Assembly: GCA_949752795.1 (NCBI GenBank)
Contig: OX457062.1
Span: 87,719,777 to 87,783,776, forward strand
From: Hyperoodon ampullatus
Lineage: Eukaryota > Chordata > Mammalia > Artiodactyla > Ziphiidae
Length of the DNA: 64,000 nucleotides
Reading direction: 5' to 3'
Part shown: positions 1 through 10,439 of the stretch, one piece after another
How the letters are laid out: each line of letters begins with the position of its first letter
Numbering within the stretch: position 1 is the first letter of the stretch
Notes under the pieces: model-generated
Told to the model about the DNA's origin: nothing
Seen by the model: the letters and a program-made list of their open reading frames with translations, nothing else
The model's database searches: none
Position numbers and translations under genes: made by a program

Positions 1-1279
1 CTTCCAGGTTGTCCATTTTATTGGCATAGAGTTGCTTATAGTAATCTCTCATGATCTTTTGTATTTCTGCAGTGTCAGTTGTTACTTCTCCTTTTTCATT
101 TCTAATTCTATTGATTTGAGTCTTCTCCCTTCTTTTCTTGATGAGTCTGGCTAATGGTTTGTCAATTTTGTTTATCTTCTCAAAGAACCAGCTTTTAGTT
201 TGGTTGATCTTTGCTATCGTTTCCTTCATTTCTTTTTCATTTATTTCTGATCTGATCTTTATGATTTCTTTCCTTCTGCTAACTTTGGGGGTTTTTTGTT
301 CTTCTTTCTCTAATTGCTTTAGGTGCAGGGTCAGGTTGTTTACTCGAGATGTTTCCTGTTTCTTAAGGTGGGATTGTATTGCTATAAACTTCCCCCTTAG
401 AACTGCTTTTGCTGCATCCCATAGGTTTTGGGTCGTCGTGTCTCCATTGTCATTTGTTTCTAGGTATTTTTTAATTTCCTCTTTGATTTCTTCAGTGATC
501 ACTTCGTTATTGAGTAGTGTATTGTTCAGCCTCCATGTGTTTGTATTTTTTACAGATCTTTTCCTGTAATTGATGTCTAGTCTCATAGCATTGTGGTCGG
601 AAAAGATACTTGATACAATTTCAATTTTCTTAAATTTACCAAGGCTTGATTTGTGACCCAAGATATGATCTATCCTGGAGAATGTTCCATGAGCACTTGA
701 GAAAAATGTGTATTCTGTTGTTTTTGGATGGAATGTCCTATAAATATCAACTAAGTCCATCTTGTTTAATGTATCATTTAAAGCTTGTGTTTCCTTATTT
801 ATTTTCATTTTGGATGATCTGTCCATTGGTGGAAGTGGGGTGTTAAAGTCCCCTACTCTATATGTGTTACTGTCGATTTCCCATTTTATGGCTGTTAGTA
901 TTTGCCTTATGTATTGAGGTGCTCCTATGTTGGGTGCATAAATATTTACAATTGTTATATCTTCTTCTTGGATCGATCCCTTTATCGTTATGTAGTGTCC
1001 TTCTTTGTCTCTTCTAATAGTCTTTATTTTAAAGTCTATTTTGTCTGATATAAGAATTGCTACTCCAGCTTTCTTTTGATTTCCATTTGCATGGAATATC
1101 TTTTTCCATCCCCTTACTTTCAATCTGTATGTGTCTCTAGGTCTGAAGTGGGTCTCTTGTAGACAGCATATATATGGGTCTTGTTTTTGTATCCATTCAG
1201 CCACTCTGTGTCTTTTGGTGGGAGCATTTAGTCCATTTACATTTAAGGTAATTATTGATATGTATGTTCCTATTCCCAT
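1..1279 (-). CDS. L1 ORF2 protein, N-terminal 426 codons (endonuclease domain and linker), cut by window edge
   Basis: ORF2p is the L1 endonuclease/reverse transcriptase that nicks target DNA and primes reverse transcription there. The start is the ATG at 1279-1277 ([10 protein letters not shown]), 58 bp after the ORF1 stop, as in L1-B. I read all 426 codons against L1-B and found no stop and no frameshift. The APE-like endonuclease fills about residues 1-238. Visible active-site residues are N13, E42 (LQETH), D144 and N146 in GDFN, D204 (SRIDH) and D228/H229 (SDHN). Unlike L1-B, this copy keeps the catalytic Asp144. The reverse transcriptase lies beyond the window, so intactness of the whole protein is unknown. 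Confidence 0.9.
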   Translation of the reverse strand, partial: MGIGTYISIITLNVNGLNAPTKRHRVAEWIQKQDPYICCLQETHFRPRDTYRLKVRGWKKIFHANGNQKKAGVAILISDKIDFKIKTIRRDKEGHYITIKGSIQEEDITIVNIYAPNIGAPQYIRQILTAIKWEIDSNTYRVGDFNTPLPPMDRSSKMKINKETQALNDTLNKMDLVDIYRTFHPKTTEYTFFSSAHGTFSRIDHILGHKSSLGKFKKIEIVSSIFSDHNAMRLDINYRKRSVKNTNTWRLNNTLLNNEVITEEIKEEIKKYLETNDNGDTTTQNLWDAAKAVLRGKFIAIQSHLKKQETSRVNNLTLHLKQLEKEEQKTPKVSRRKEIIKIRSEINEKEMKETIAKINQTKSWFFEKINKIDKPLARLIKKRREKTQINRIRNEKGEVTTDTAEIQKIMRDYYKQLYANKMDNLE

Positions 1280-1337
1280 TTCCTTAATTGCTTTGGGTTC
1301 GTTATTGTAGGTATATTCCTTCTGTTGTGTTTCTTGC

Positions 1338-2252
1338 CTAGAGAAGTTCCTTTAGCATTTGTTGTAAAGCTGGTTTGGTGGTGCTGAACTCTCTCAGCTT
1401 TTGCTTGTCTGTAAACGTTTTAATTTCTCCATCAAATCTGAATGAGATCCTTGCTGGGTAGAGTAATCTTGGTTGCAGGTTTCTCTCCTTCATCACTTTC
1501 ATTATGTCCTGCCACTCCCTTCTGGCTTGTAGCGTTTCTGCTGAGAGATCAGCTGTTAACCTGATGGGGATTCCCTTGTGTGTTATTTGTTGTTTTTCCC
1601 TTGCTGCTTTTAATATGATTTCTTTGTGTTTAATTTTTGACAGTTTGATTAATATGTGTCTTGGTGTATTTTTCCTTGGATTTATTCTGTATGGGACTCT
1701 CTGTGCCTCCTGAACTTGATTAACTATTTCCTTTCCCATATTAGGGAAGTTTTCAACTATAATCTCTTCAAATATTTTCTCAGTCCCTTTCTTTTTCTCT
1801 TCTTCTTCTGGAACCCCTATAATTCGAATGTTGGTGCGTTTAATGTTGTCCCAGAGGTCTCTGAGACTGTCCTCTGTTCTTTTCATTCTTTTTTCTTTAT
1901 TTTGCTCTGCATTAGTTATTTCCACTATTTTATCTTCCACCTCACTTATCCGTTCTTCTGCCTCAGTTATTCTGCTATTGATCCCATCTAGAGTATTTTT
2001 CATTTCATTTATTGTGTTTTTAATCGATGCTTGATTCATCTTTAATTCTTCTAGGTCCTTGTTAACTGTTTCTTGCATATTGTCTATTCTATTTCCAAGA
2101 TTTTGGATCTTGGAAATAGAATCTTGGATCAGCTTTACTATCATTATTCTGAATTCTTTTTCAGGCATACTGCCTATTACCTCTTCATTTGTTAGGTCTG
2201 GTAGGGTTTTATCTTGCTCCTTTACCTGCTGTGTGTTTTTCTGCTTTCTCAT
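1338..2252 (-). CDS. L1 ORF1 protein, intact, 304 aa
   Basis: ORF1p is the trimeric RNA-binding chaperone that packages L1 RNA in cytoplasmic particles. The frame is complete from ATG to stop. The order is a short basic N-terminus (1-40), a heptad-rich coiled coil (about 45-135), an RRM-like core starting at [11 protein letters not shown] (140-150), and a C-terminal domain containing [10 protein letters not shown] (218-227) and [14 protein letters not shown] (267-280). At 304 aa it is shorter than the 338-aa human protein, with the difference in the coiled coil. It differs from the L1-B copy at only about 8 positions, for example RKN versus RRN and ARREW versus ARKEW. Confidence 0.93.
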   Translation of the reverse strand: MRKQKNTQQVKEQDKTLPDLTNEEVIGSMPEKEFRIMIVKLIQDSISKIQNLGNRIDNMQETVNKDLEELKMNQASIKNTINEMKNTLDGINSRITEAEERISEVEDKIVEITNAEQNKEKRMKRTEDSLRDLWDNIKRTNIRIIGVPEEEEKKKGTEKIFEEIIVENFPNMGKEIVNQVQEAQRVPYRINPRKNTPRHILIKLSKIKHKEIILKAAREKQQITHKGIPIRLTADLSAETLQARREWQDIMKVMKERNLQPRLLYPARISFRFDGEIKTFTDKQKLREFSTTKPALQQMLKELL

Positions 2253-2759
2253 TTTGCTTATGTTACTGTGTTTGGGGTCTCCTTTTTGCAGGCTGCAGAT
2301 TCGTAGTTCCCGTTGTTTTTGGTGTCTGTCCCCCGTGGCTAAGGTTGTTTCAGTAGGTTGTGTAGGCTTCCTGGTGGGGGGGACTAATGCCTGTGTTCTG
2401 GTGGCCGAGGCTCGATCTTGCCTTTCTGGTGGACAGGTCCACGTCCGGTGGTGTGTTTTGGGGTGCCTGTGGCCTTATTATGTTTTTAGGTAGCCTCTCT
2501 GCTAATGGGTGGTGTTGTGTTTCTGCCTTGCTAGTTGCTTGGCATAGGGTGGCCAGCACTGTAGCTTGCTGGTCGTTGACGGAAGCTGGGTGCTGGTGTT
2601 GAGATGGAGATCCCTGGGAGATTTTCGCTGCTTGATATTATGTGGAGCTGGGAGGTCTCTTGTGGACCCGTGTCCTGAAGTTGGCTCTCCCACTTCAGAG
2701 GCACAGCACTGACTCCTGGCTGCAGCACCAAGAGCCTTTCATCCACCTGGCTCAGAATA

Positions 2760-3256
2760 ACAGTGAGAAAAAGTAGAAAGAAAGAATTAGTAGAAGAAAG
2801 AAAGAGAGGGGGGAAGAAAGGAAGAAGGGAAGGAAGGAAGGAAGGAAGAAAGAAAGAAAGGAGGGAGGGAGGGAAGAATGAAAGCAAAAGGAAGAGTGAA
2901 TGGAAGAAGGGAGGGAGGGAGGGAGGAAGGAAAGAAAAAGAAAGTGGAAAGAAGAAGGGTGGGAGGGAGGGAGGGAGGAAAGAAAAAGAAAGAAGGAAAG
3001 GAGGAGCGGAGGGAGGGAGGGAGGAAGGAAAGAAAAAGAAAGTGGAAAGAGGAAGGGTGAGGGGAGGGAGGGAGGAAAGAAAAAGAAAGAAGGAAAGGAG
3101 GAGCGGAGGGAGGGAGGGAGGAAGGAAAGAAAAAGAAAGTGGAAAGAGGAAGGGTGGGAGGGAGGGAGGGAGGAAAGAAAAAGAAAGAAGGAAAGGAGGT
3201 GCGGAGGGAGGGAGGGAGGAAGGGAAGGTAGGAAAAAAAGAAAGAGCAGGTAAAGT
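2760..3256. repeat. Purine-strand GGAA/GGGA/GAAA satellite inside L1-A 5'UTR, with a ~98-bp tandem unit
   Basis: The plus strand is almost pure purine for about 500 bp. Within it a higher-order unit of about 98 bp repeats three times: the marker AAGTGGAAAGA recurs near 2942, 3040 and 3137, each followed by GGGAGGGAGGGAGG and AAAGAAAAAGAAAG blocks. The matching pyrimidine tract in L1-B (22485-22740) is only about 250 bp and lacks this unit. Frames of 100-200 aa through the tract are artefacts of composition. Confidence 0.9.
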
Positions 3257-4055
3257 AAAATAGAATAAAGTATGAAATATAGTAGCGTTATTAAAATTAA
3301 AAAGTAATTATTGAAAAAAAACACGGACCAATAGAACCCAGGGACATATGGTGGAAGCAAAGCTATACAGAGAGAATCTTACACAGAAGATTACACATAC
3401 ACATTCACAAAAAGAGAGCAGGGGGAAAAATCAAAAATCTTGCTCTCCAAGTCCACCTCCTCAATTTGGGATAATTCGTTGTAAAAAGAGGAAAAGGGCG
3501 AGAAGTCTGAAATCTTGCTAAGTCCACCTCCTTAATCTGGGATAATTCGTTGTAAAAAGAGGAAAAGGGGGGGAAAGTCTTAAATCTTGTCCTCAAAGTC
3601 CACTTCCTCAATTTGGGATGATTCGCTGTCTATTTATGCACTCCACAGACGCAGGGCACATCAAATGGACCGTGGAGCTTTAATCCGCTGCCTCCGAGGC
3701 TGCACAGAGAGATTTCCCTGTCTCTGCTCTCACAACTCCCGGGTCTCAGCCTTGTACCTGGCCCCGCCTCTGCGCGTAGGTCGCCGGAGGGCGTCCGTTC
3801 TTCGCTCAGACAGGACGGGTTTAAAGGAGCCGCTGATTCGGGGGCTCTGGCTCAGTCAGGCAGAGGGGAGGGAGGGGCGCGCAGTGTGGGGCGGGCCTGC
3901 GGCGGCAGAGGCCGGCGTGACGTTGCAACAGCCCGTGGCGCTCCGTGCGCCCTCCCGGGAAAGCCGTCCCCGGGTCCCGGGACCCCGGCAGTGGCGGGGT
4001 GCACAGGACCCCCGGATGGCGGGGCGGACAGTGACCCGCGCTCGCACACAGGCCC

Positions 4056-4235
4056 CGCGGCGGCGGCGGCGGCGGCGGCGGGCGGCGGCGGCGGCGGGCG
4101 GCGGCGGCGGGCGGCGGCGGGCGGCGGCGGCGGCGGCGGCGGGCGGCGGCGGCGGCGGCGGCGGCAGCGGCGGCAGCAGCGGCGGCAGCAGCGGCAGCAG
4201 CAGCGGCAGCAGCAGCAGCAGCAGCAGCAGCAGCC
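4056..4235. repeat. Expanded CGG/CAG trinucleotide repeat in L1-A 5'UTR
   Basis: About 110 bp of (CGG)n with GGCGGG interruptions grade into CGG/CAG mixtures and end in a pure (CAG)9 at 4207-4233. In L1 sense orientation the RNA would carry CUG followed by CCG repeats. The equivalent site in L1-B (about 21739-21757) is only about 20 bp of CTG/CCG units between the same flanks. Confidence 0.93.
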
Positions 4236-4947
4236 GCCCCAGCGTCCCACGCCCGTCTCCGAGGTCCGCGCCTTACCCGTGGCTCGCGCCTGTCTCCAGC
4301 GCCTCCCCAAGCAGCCCTCTTAATGCCCTCTCCTCGCGCACCAGGCAACAAAAGGGAAAAAAAGTCTCTTGCCTCTCCGGTATCTCCAGACCCTTTCCCC
4401 GGACTCCCTCCGGGCTAGCCGTGGTGCACTAACTCCTTCAGGCTCTCTTCCTGCCGCGAGCCCCAGTCCTCTCCCTGCGCTCCGACTGAAAGCCGATACC
4501 CGATCCTCAGCTCCCAGCCCCGCCCGCCCAGGCGACTGAGCAGACAAGCCTCTCGGGCTGGTGTGTGCCTGAGGGCACCGATCCTCTGTGCCAGAATCTC
4601 TCCGCTTTGCCCTCCGCACCCCTGCTGCTGTGCTCTCCTCCGCTACTCCGAAGCTTTCCCCCTCCGCCACCTGCAGTCTCCGCCCGCGAAGGGGCTTGTA
4701 GTGTGTAGAAACCTTCCCTCCTTCACGGCTCCCTTCCACTGGTGCAGGTCCCGTCCATATCCTATTGTCTCTGTTTATTCTTTTTTTTCTTTTGACCTAC
4801 CCAGGTATGTGGGGAGTTTCTTGCCTTTTGGGGGGTCTGAGGTCTTCTGTCAGCGTTCAGTAGGTGTTCTGTTGGAGTTGTTCCACGTGTAGATGAATTT
4901 CTGATGTATCTGTGGGGAGGAAGGTGATCTCCGCGTCTTACTCTTCC

Positions 4948-4955
4948 GCCATCTT
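4948..4955 (-). promoter_or_regulatory. YY1-type AAGATGGC site at the L1-A 5' end
   Basis: AAGATGGC lies within the first ten or so bases of the element on the minus strand. A YY1 site at this place in human L1 helps set the transcription start. The same motif sits at the same place in L1-B. Binding is inferred. Confidence 0.55.
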
Positions 4956-4958
4956 CCC

Positions 4959-5984
4959 TTTTCTCTTTTGACTTTTAAAAGCATTAAAAAATGTAAAACT
5001 ATTCTCAGCTCACAGTCATGGACCACCCCCAAATACGCAATGGGCGGTATTTGGTCTACAGGTTGTCTTTTGCAGATTCCTCATCAAAACTATAAAACTT
5101 TAAAATCAATTTCTGCCATTATAGCTATGTCCTGTGACTGGAAAAGATGAGATGTGAAAAAACAAAAATTATAGAACACGTATTTGTAGGTGGTACCTAA
5201 TTTACTTATTACAAAATTTCTTGGAGTTACTTATATACTGTATTAATTTCACTATTTTATACAAATGGAAAGGAGAGTTGAGTGACATTTTAAACACAGA
5301 AAGAGTCAAGTACAGGCCTGTCTGATTTCAAATTTCATGTGCTTTCCTCTTCAAAGTCATGCTTGTGGGTTTTCCCTTGAACACTTGGACCCTTTAAAGG
5401 AGTGGGTCTGAGCATTTTTTTCGGGCTTGTTCCACTGTCCAATTCCAGAGGTGCCATTCCCATTGTGTTATGTGTGAATGTCCCTTTGAGCACATAGAAT
5501 ACAAAGTGGATGAAGTTGCTTGACTTTGTACAAAGGTCTGCCTGGGTTTTTTGACCTAGTAGGTTTTTGGAGGCTGTGAGAAACCACTTAAAGCACTGAA
5601 TTGACATGACCAAATTTGTGTTTTAGAAACTAGTGTTAGGATTTGGAGCTGCATTTCAGAACAAGAATTCAGCACCAAATAAACCATTGATATGACCATT
5701 TTATGCAACAACAAAAAAGATACAACTATAAAAGCCTATACTCATTTGAAATAATAAAAGTATATTCTAGGTTTTAAAAATGGGCATATATATTTTATGT
5801 GCAAATGGAACTGACAAAATATGTATAAAGAACATAACAAAAGAGGACTATGCTTTATTTTGCATTTAACCTAAATTTACATAAAATAAAATATTAACTA
5901 CATTCTTTTGTTTTACTTGGGATTTTTGAAATAGAGTAAGTCCACATGTTCTTCAGAAGTATAATTTTACTATACTTATAAAAA
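4959..5984. other. AT-rich stretch without a recognisable gene
   Basis: I see no convincing coding exon, RNA gene or assignable repeat here. The flank next to L1-A begins TTTTCTCTTTTGACTTTTAAAA. Confidence 0.5.
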
Positions 5985-6400
5985 TCCACTTAATTTGACT
6001 CAGAAATACCACATATAGGTACTATTTATTTTGTGTGAAATAATGTATGAACTAGCATATAAATTTCAGAATTGCATATAAAAGTAGGTCATTGGAAAAA
6101 ATTTAAACTCCATCAATACAGGACTACTTAAAAGTTATTATATATCCATATAATGAAACAGGATGTAGTTTTAAAAAGAATGAGATGGTTCTGTCTACAT
6201 TGCTATTGAAAGAGCTACAATATATATTGATTAATTTTTAATTATTTAAATTTTTATCAATTATATTTTATCCCAGGAACTCAAGGATTTTTCAAAATTA
6301 ATTAGCAGATTAAAGGTTAAAAGACAAAATATGATATTACTATATGCTGGATAAGAATCAATGTTCAATCTTGATTTCAAAACACTTTAGGTGCTGATGA
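5985..6400 (+). mobile_element. Decayed L1 fragments
   Basis: About 5985-6240 resembles the end of ORF2 in old L1s (one-letter remnants of the 'CATCAATACAGGACTACTT...AAAGAATGAGATGG' type). About 6265-6390 resembles an internal ORF2 stretch ('CCAGGAACTCAAGGATTTTTCAA...'). Both are full of substitutions and have no open frame. Confidence 0.5.
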
Positions 6401-6430
6401 TTGGAGAAACCTTTCTGAATTTTATAATTT

Positions 6431-9229
6431 TTATTTATGCATTTATTTATTCTTAATTGAAATATATTTGATTTACAATATTATGTTAATTTCAGGTGCA
6501 CAGCATAATAATTCAGTATTTTACAGATTATAGTCCATTTAGAGTTATTACAAGATAATGGCTATAATCCCCTGGGTTATACAATATATCCTTGTTGCTT
6601 AGGTATTTCATACACAGTAGTTTGCATCTCTTAATCCCTTACCCCTAATGTGGACATCCCCTCTTTCCTCTCCTTACTGGTAACCACTAGTTTGCTTTCC
6701 ATATCTGTGAGTTTGTTTCTGTTTTGCTATATACATTTGTTTGTACTATTTTTTAGATTCCACATATAAGTGATATCATTCAGTATTTGTCTTTATAATT
6801 TATTTCACTAGCTATAATATTCTTTAGGTTCATCCACACTGCTGTAAATGGCAGAATTTCATTCTTTTTTATGACTGAGTAATGTTCCATATACATATAT
6901 AATATTTCATATACATATATTATATACATATATAATATTCCATGTATATATCATATATAAAATCTTCATCTGTTGATACACACTGGTTTATTTAAGTGAT
7001 GATGTTCAGTTCTTACTATATATCTGCCTTTCTGAGTGGGATATCCTTTTTCCTATAGATTCTTACTTCTTTTCCACTCAGAGAAGACCCTTCAACATTT
7101 TTATAGTATAGGTTTACTATGGATGAACTCTTAGTTTTTGCTTATCTGATAATTTCTTTCTCTCTCCTTCTATTCTAAATGATAATCTTGCTGGGTAGAG
7201 TATCCTAGGTTGCAAGTTTTTTCCCTTTCAACACGTTTAATATATCATGGCACTCCATTCTGGCCTGCAAAGTTTCCTCAGAGAAATCAGCTGATAGCCT
7301 TAGAGGGATTCCCTTGTATACGACTGTTTGTTTTTCTCCTGCTGCCTTTAGAATTCTGTTATCTTTAAATTTTGCCGTGTCTTGGTTTGGGTCTGTTTTG
7401 GTTCATATTGTTTGGTACCCTCTGTGCTTCCTGTATCTGAATATCTCTTTCCTTCTTCAGGGAAGTTTTCAACCATAATTTCCTCAAATATATTTCTGTC
7501 CCCTTTTCTCTCTCTTCTCCTTCTGGGACTCCTATAATGTGAGTGATTATACTCTTCTCCCACAGATCTCTTAAAATGCATTCATTTAAAAAATTTGTTT
7601 TTCTTTCTGCTGTTCTGATTGGTAAATTCTATTATTCTATCTTCCAGACCACTTATGCATTTTTCTGTATCACTTAGTCTGCTATTCATTCCTTCTAGTG
7701 TGTTTCTTTTTTTATTTCAGCTATTGAATTCATTTCTATTTTTTTAATATATATTTTCTAGTTTCTTGTTGAAGTGTTCATTGTTTATATCAGTTCTTTC
7801 CCTTAATTCAGTTAACATTTTTACTGCCAATGTTTTGAATTTTTTTCTGGTAAATTGTTTATTTCTGTTTCATTATTTATTTTTTCAGGAGTTTTCTCTT
7901 GCTCTTTCAGTTGAGAGTAGTTCCTCTGCGCTTTCATTTTGCTTAACTTTCTCTGCCTCTATGAATTTAGGTGAAACAGTTACCAGTCTCTGTCTTGAGG
8001 GGGTGTTGTTATGTGAGGGTGTCCCTATGCAGATTGTGTGTACCCAGTACCTTTGCCGGTCGGGCAGGATTTGATGTGGATACCAGTCATGTCTTTCCTC
8101 AGGATGTGCTGGCAGCTGTCACCTTGGTATGGGGTGGGGCTGGGGAAGGGAGAGTTATGCTGGACCTTGGTGTGAAGCGGAACTCCCTCTCTGCTCAGTG
8201 GCTGTCACCTCTCTATGGGGAAGGTAGAGTCTGTTCCCCAGTGGCTGGAGCAGAAGCCCTGAGGGTCTGGCCTGAGCAGGTTCTGTTCTCTTTAAGCATC
8301 TGTTTTTCCCTCTCCCACCACCGGGACCCATGCTGCAGAAAGGCAAGTGCTGAAAAAGTGGGATCCATGCGCAGACAAAGGTCTGCCTGTTCAAGCACCC
8401 ATGGCTCTGCTCATATGAGTCTTGGGGGCAAGTCCCCTTTATTGCCCACAGTTGATCACCATTTCCAGCCTCCACCACTCTCATCTGTTATGGAATTTTT
8501 CCTCAGGGCAAGCAGAGCCTTTATGGACTCTCAGCATGTATTGGGGGGTGCACTGTGTTGGGGTAGCTGCCCTCAGAAATCTGGGGGTTTTTGATGCACT
8601 GCTTGAGTAAGCGCTAACAATGGCCACCCCACCCCACCCAAGTTCCACCCTGGCAACGGTCACCTTTGCGTCCCACACTTGAGACGTTTCCCCACTTGTT
8701 GATGCTCCAGATCCAGGGCTGTGCTATGGTATGGAGTGAGTGGGGATGGAGCACTCTCTCAGCTTGGGCTGGGATGTGCGGTGGGGCAGCCACTAGAGAA
8801 GACCTCTCTCCACTCTGCCTCACAGGCTGGCCAGCATGTGCATACTCCACCTGAGTGGAGTTCAGCCTTCCCACAGCCCTTCTATCTGTCCTGGCAGCCG
8901 TCCAACCAGCCAAGGGGGTTGTCTCCTCCACATAGGACCCCAGGGCTGAGGTACAAAGTGTGGCTTGACCTGTTCAATCCTCAGGATGGATGTCTTCCCA
9001 TGGTATCTCCCCTTTCCTCTGAGAAACAGGTCCTGACCCAGTTGCTTTTCTTCCCTTTCTACCCAATTACGTGTGTATCTGACTTAACAGCCTTGGTTGC
9101 ACAGGAGTCCTTTTGTCAGTTTCCAGTTAATTTTCAGTGAAAATTGTTCCACATGTAGATGTATTTTTGATGTATTCTTGGGAGGAGGTGAGCTCCATGT
9201 GCTCTAACTCTGCCATCTTTATCCTGCCT
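6431..9229 (-). mobile_element. Older L1 lacking most of ORF2
   Basis: Reading the minus strand from 9229, the sequence starts with a GATGGCAGAGTTAGAG-type L1 5' end and a 5'UTR (to about 7960), then a decayed ORF1 (about 7080-7960). It jumps directly to an L1 ORF2 end and 3'UTR (about 6431-6990). An intact L1 would have about 3.5 kb of ORF2 between these, so either an internal deletion or two abutting insertions is implied. An AT-rich ATATATAC-type tract at 6890-6960 lies near the junction. The element is clearly older than L1-A and L1-B, judged by its many indels and stops. Confidence 0.75.
7080..7960 (-). pseudogene. Broken L1 ORF1
   Basis: The longest surviving frame (7348-7581, 77 codons) still reads NIFEEIMVENFPEEGK, matching the ORF1p segment [17 protein letters not shown] of L1-B. 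Further 5', the coiled-coil region is unreadable because of frameshifts. The sequence at 7180-7330 corresponds to the C-terminal part (AGKI/LYPAR region) in antisense. It is non-functional. Confidence 0.75.
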
Positions 9230-9252
9230 CAGTCCCCTCTTGTTTCAGTTTT

Positions 9253-9463
9253 TTTTTTTTTTTTTTTTTTTTGCGGTACACGGGCCTCTCACTGTTGTGG
9301 CCTCTCCCGTTGCGGAGCACAGGCTCCGGACGCGCAGGCTCAGCGGCCATGGCTCACGGGCCCAGCCGCTCCACGGCACGTGGGATCTTCCTGGACCGGG
9401 GCACGAACCCGTGTCCCCTGCATCGGCAGGCGGACTCCCAACCACTGCTCCACCAGGGAAGCC
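9253..9463 (-). mobile_element. CHR-2 type cetacean SINE
   Basis: A T-run (9249-9272, the antisense A-tail) is followed by the antisense body ending CACCAGGGAAGC. The tRNA-derived B-box region reads GGGTTCGTGCCCCGG on the minus strand. Flanking duplications CTTGTTTCAGTTTT occur at 9239-9252 and 9464-9477. They are perfect, so this is a fairly recent insertion into sequence next to the old L1. Confidence 0.93.
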
Positions 9464-9477
9464 CTTGTTTCAGTTTT

Positions 9478-10084
9478 AAACAGTTACATTTCAGTGTATC
9501 TTATTTATATAAAATACATTCTATCAATATCAGTTTGTGTTCATATGTGTTTTGTCTCTGTGTGTAAAATGATACATCATTCCTAGACACGGAGCACCAA
9601 GATGGAAAAACAAAGCAAAACAAAAGAAAACAAAATAAAAACTAGTTACCTCAAAGGAAGAAAAGATGCCTCCAGCAGGCCAGGCAGGGAAAAGAGGAAG
9701 GCTTTTTCTTTTTAATTTTATTACCTTTCATCTTTTAAAAATTTTGTATTAGAAACATATTACATTTACTTTTTAAAAGCTTTAAATACAGATATCTAAG
9801 GAAATTTAAAATAGCTGATTTCTTTATTTTGTTTCAGTAACTAGCCGTGTAGCAAGCCAACTTCCTCCATCAAACTAAGTTCTTTGCTTGGAGTAACAAA
9901 TGTTCAATGGATGTTTATTTGTTGTAGATGATGTTGCTTTTGCTACTAATGTTCCTTCTGCTACTGATGTTCCTTCCTCATTTTTGTAGGACAGAGTTGA
10001 TCTTTCCCCCACAGCTTTTGCTAAAGTTCCCAGTTTACACCAAAGGAGCTCCATAGTCCCCAATCAGAGTGATGTTGTATTAAT
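9478..10084. other. No gene recognised
   Basis: AT-rich unique sequence. An A-rich stretch at 9603-9645 is low complexity. Nothing else could be assigned. Confidence 0.5.
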
Positions 10085-10310
10085 AGTAACAGCTTACATT
10101 TATCAACTATTTACTACATGCCTTGCTCTGTTCTAATAGTTGTACATGTACAGACTTATTGCATCCTCTAAACAGCCCTCGGCAAAAGTGCTATTTACAG
10201 ATGAGAAAACTGAGTCACAAAACACTTAGACAATGTGACCAAGGTCATAGAGCTACTAAGTGTGGGCCCAGCTTTAACCCAGGCAGTCTGGCTTCACTAT
10301 GCTCTGCTGC
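10085..10310 (+). repeat. MIR relic
   Basis: The order matches MIR: ATTTATCAACTATTTACTACATGCC, then ATGAGAAAACTGAGTCACA, then GACCAAGGTCATAGAGCTACTAAGTG and a TTTAACCCAGGCAGTCTGGC end. Confidence 0.8.
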
Positions 10311-10439
10311 ACACTCCACATCACTGAGGTCAATAAGCTGTTCTCTATCAAGCACCCAAAACTTCTGCTTTGACCACAAACATTTCCAGTATTTGTGACT
10401 TCTTTGCATTAGGTTCCAATGAGTGAGGTCCAAACCACT

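Larger units (their letters stand above)
1..4958 (-). mobile_element. Young L1 retrotransposon L1-A, 5' part; 3' part lies outside the window
   Basis: Reading the minus strand, the element begins near 4958 with GGGAAGATGGCGGAAGAG, matching the start of L1-B at 21020, and runs through 5'UTR, ORF1, a 58-bp spacer and ORF2 to the window edge. ORF1 is open and the visible third of ORF2 has no stop. Position p in the ORF2 part corresponds to 25504-p in L1-B without any net indel. ORF1 differs from L1-B by about 8 of 304 residues, so the two are close relatives. The far end and any target-site duplication cannot be seen, so full length is likely but unproven. Confidence 0.95.
2253..4958 (-). promoter_or_regulatory. 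L1-A 5'UTR with internal promoter, CpG-dense
   Basis: The stretch between the ORF1 start and the element's 5' end aligns along its length with the L1-B 5'UTR but is about 470 bp longer, owing to two repeat expansions listed separately. The half nearest the 5' end (about 3640-4580) is very CpG-rich. L1 5'UTRs act as internal RNA polymerase II promoters; that role here is inferred from family knowledge. The long GC-rich frames on both strands of this region are compositional, not genes. Confidence 0.8.

Noticed and set aside
2760..3256. Regularly spaced repeats as a CRISPR-like array
   Set aside because: The tandem unit is low-complexity purine sequence in a mammalian L1 leader; no unique spacers exist.
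2752..3360. Open frames of 117-202 codons in the purine tract
   Set aside because: Products are Lys/Glu/Gly/Arg or Pro/Ser/Phe/Leu repeats from a GGAA/GGGA satellite.
3587..4432. Long GC-rich open frames on both strands (up to 281 codons)
   Set aside because: They run through the CGG/CAG repeat of the L1-A leader and read as poly-Arg, poly-Gly, poly-Ala, poly-Ser or poly-Cys. Open because of composition, not selection.
9137..9586. Frames of 60-150 codons across CHR SINEs (also at 20316, 42396, 42854, 45367, 53436)
   Set aside because: The same Cys/Arg/Pro-rich peptide recurs at each SINE in either orientation; it is translated repeat sequence.
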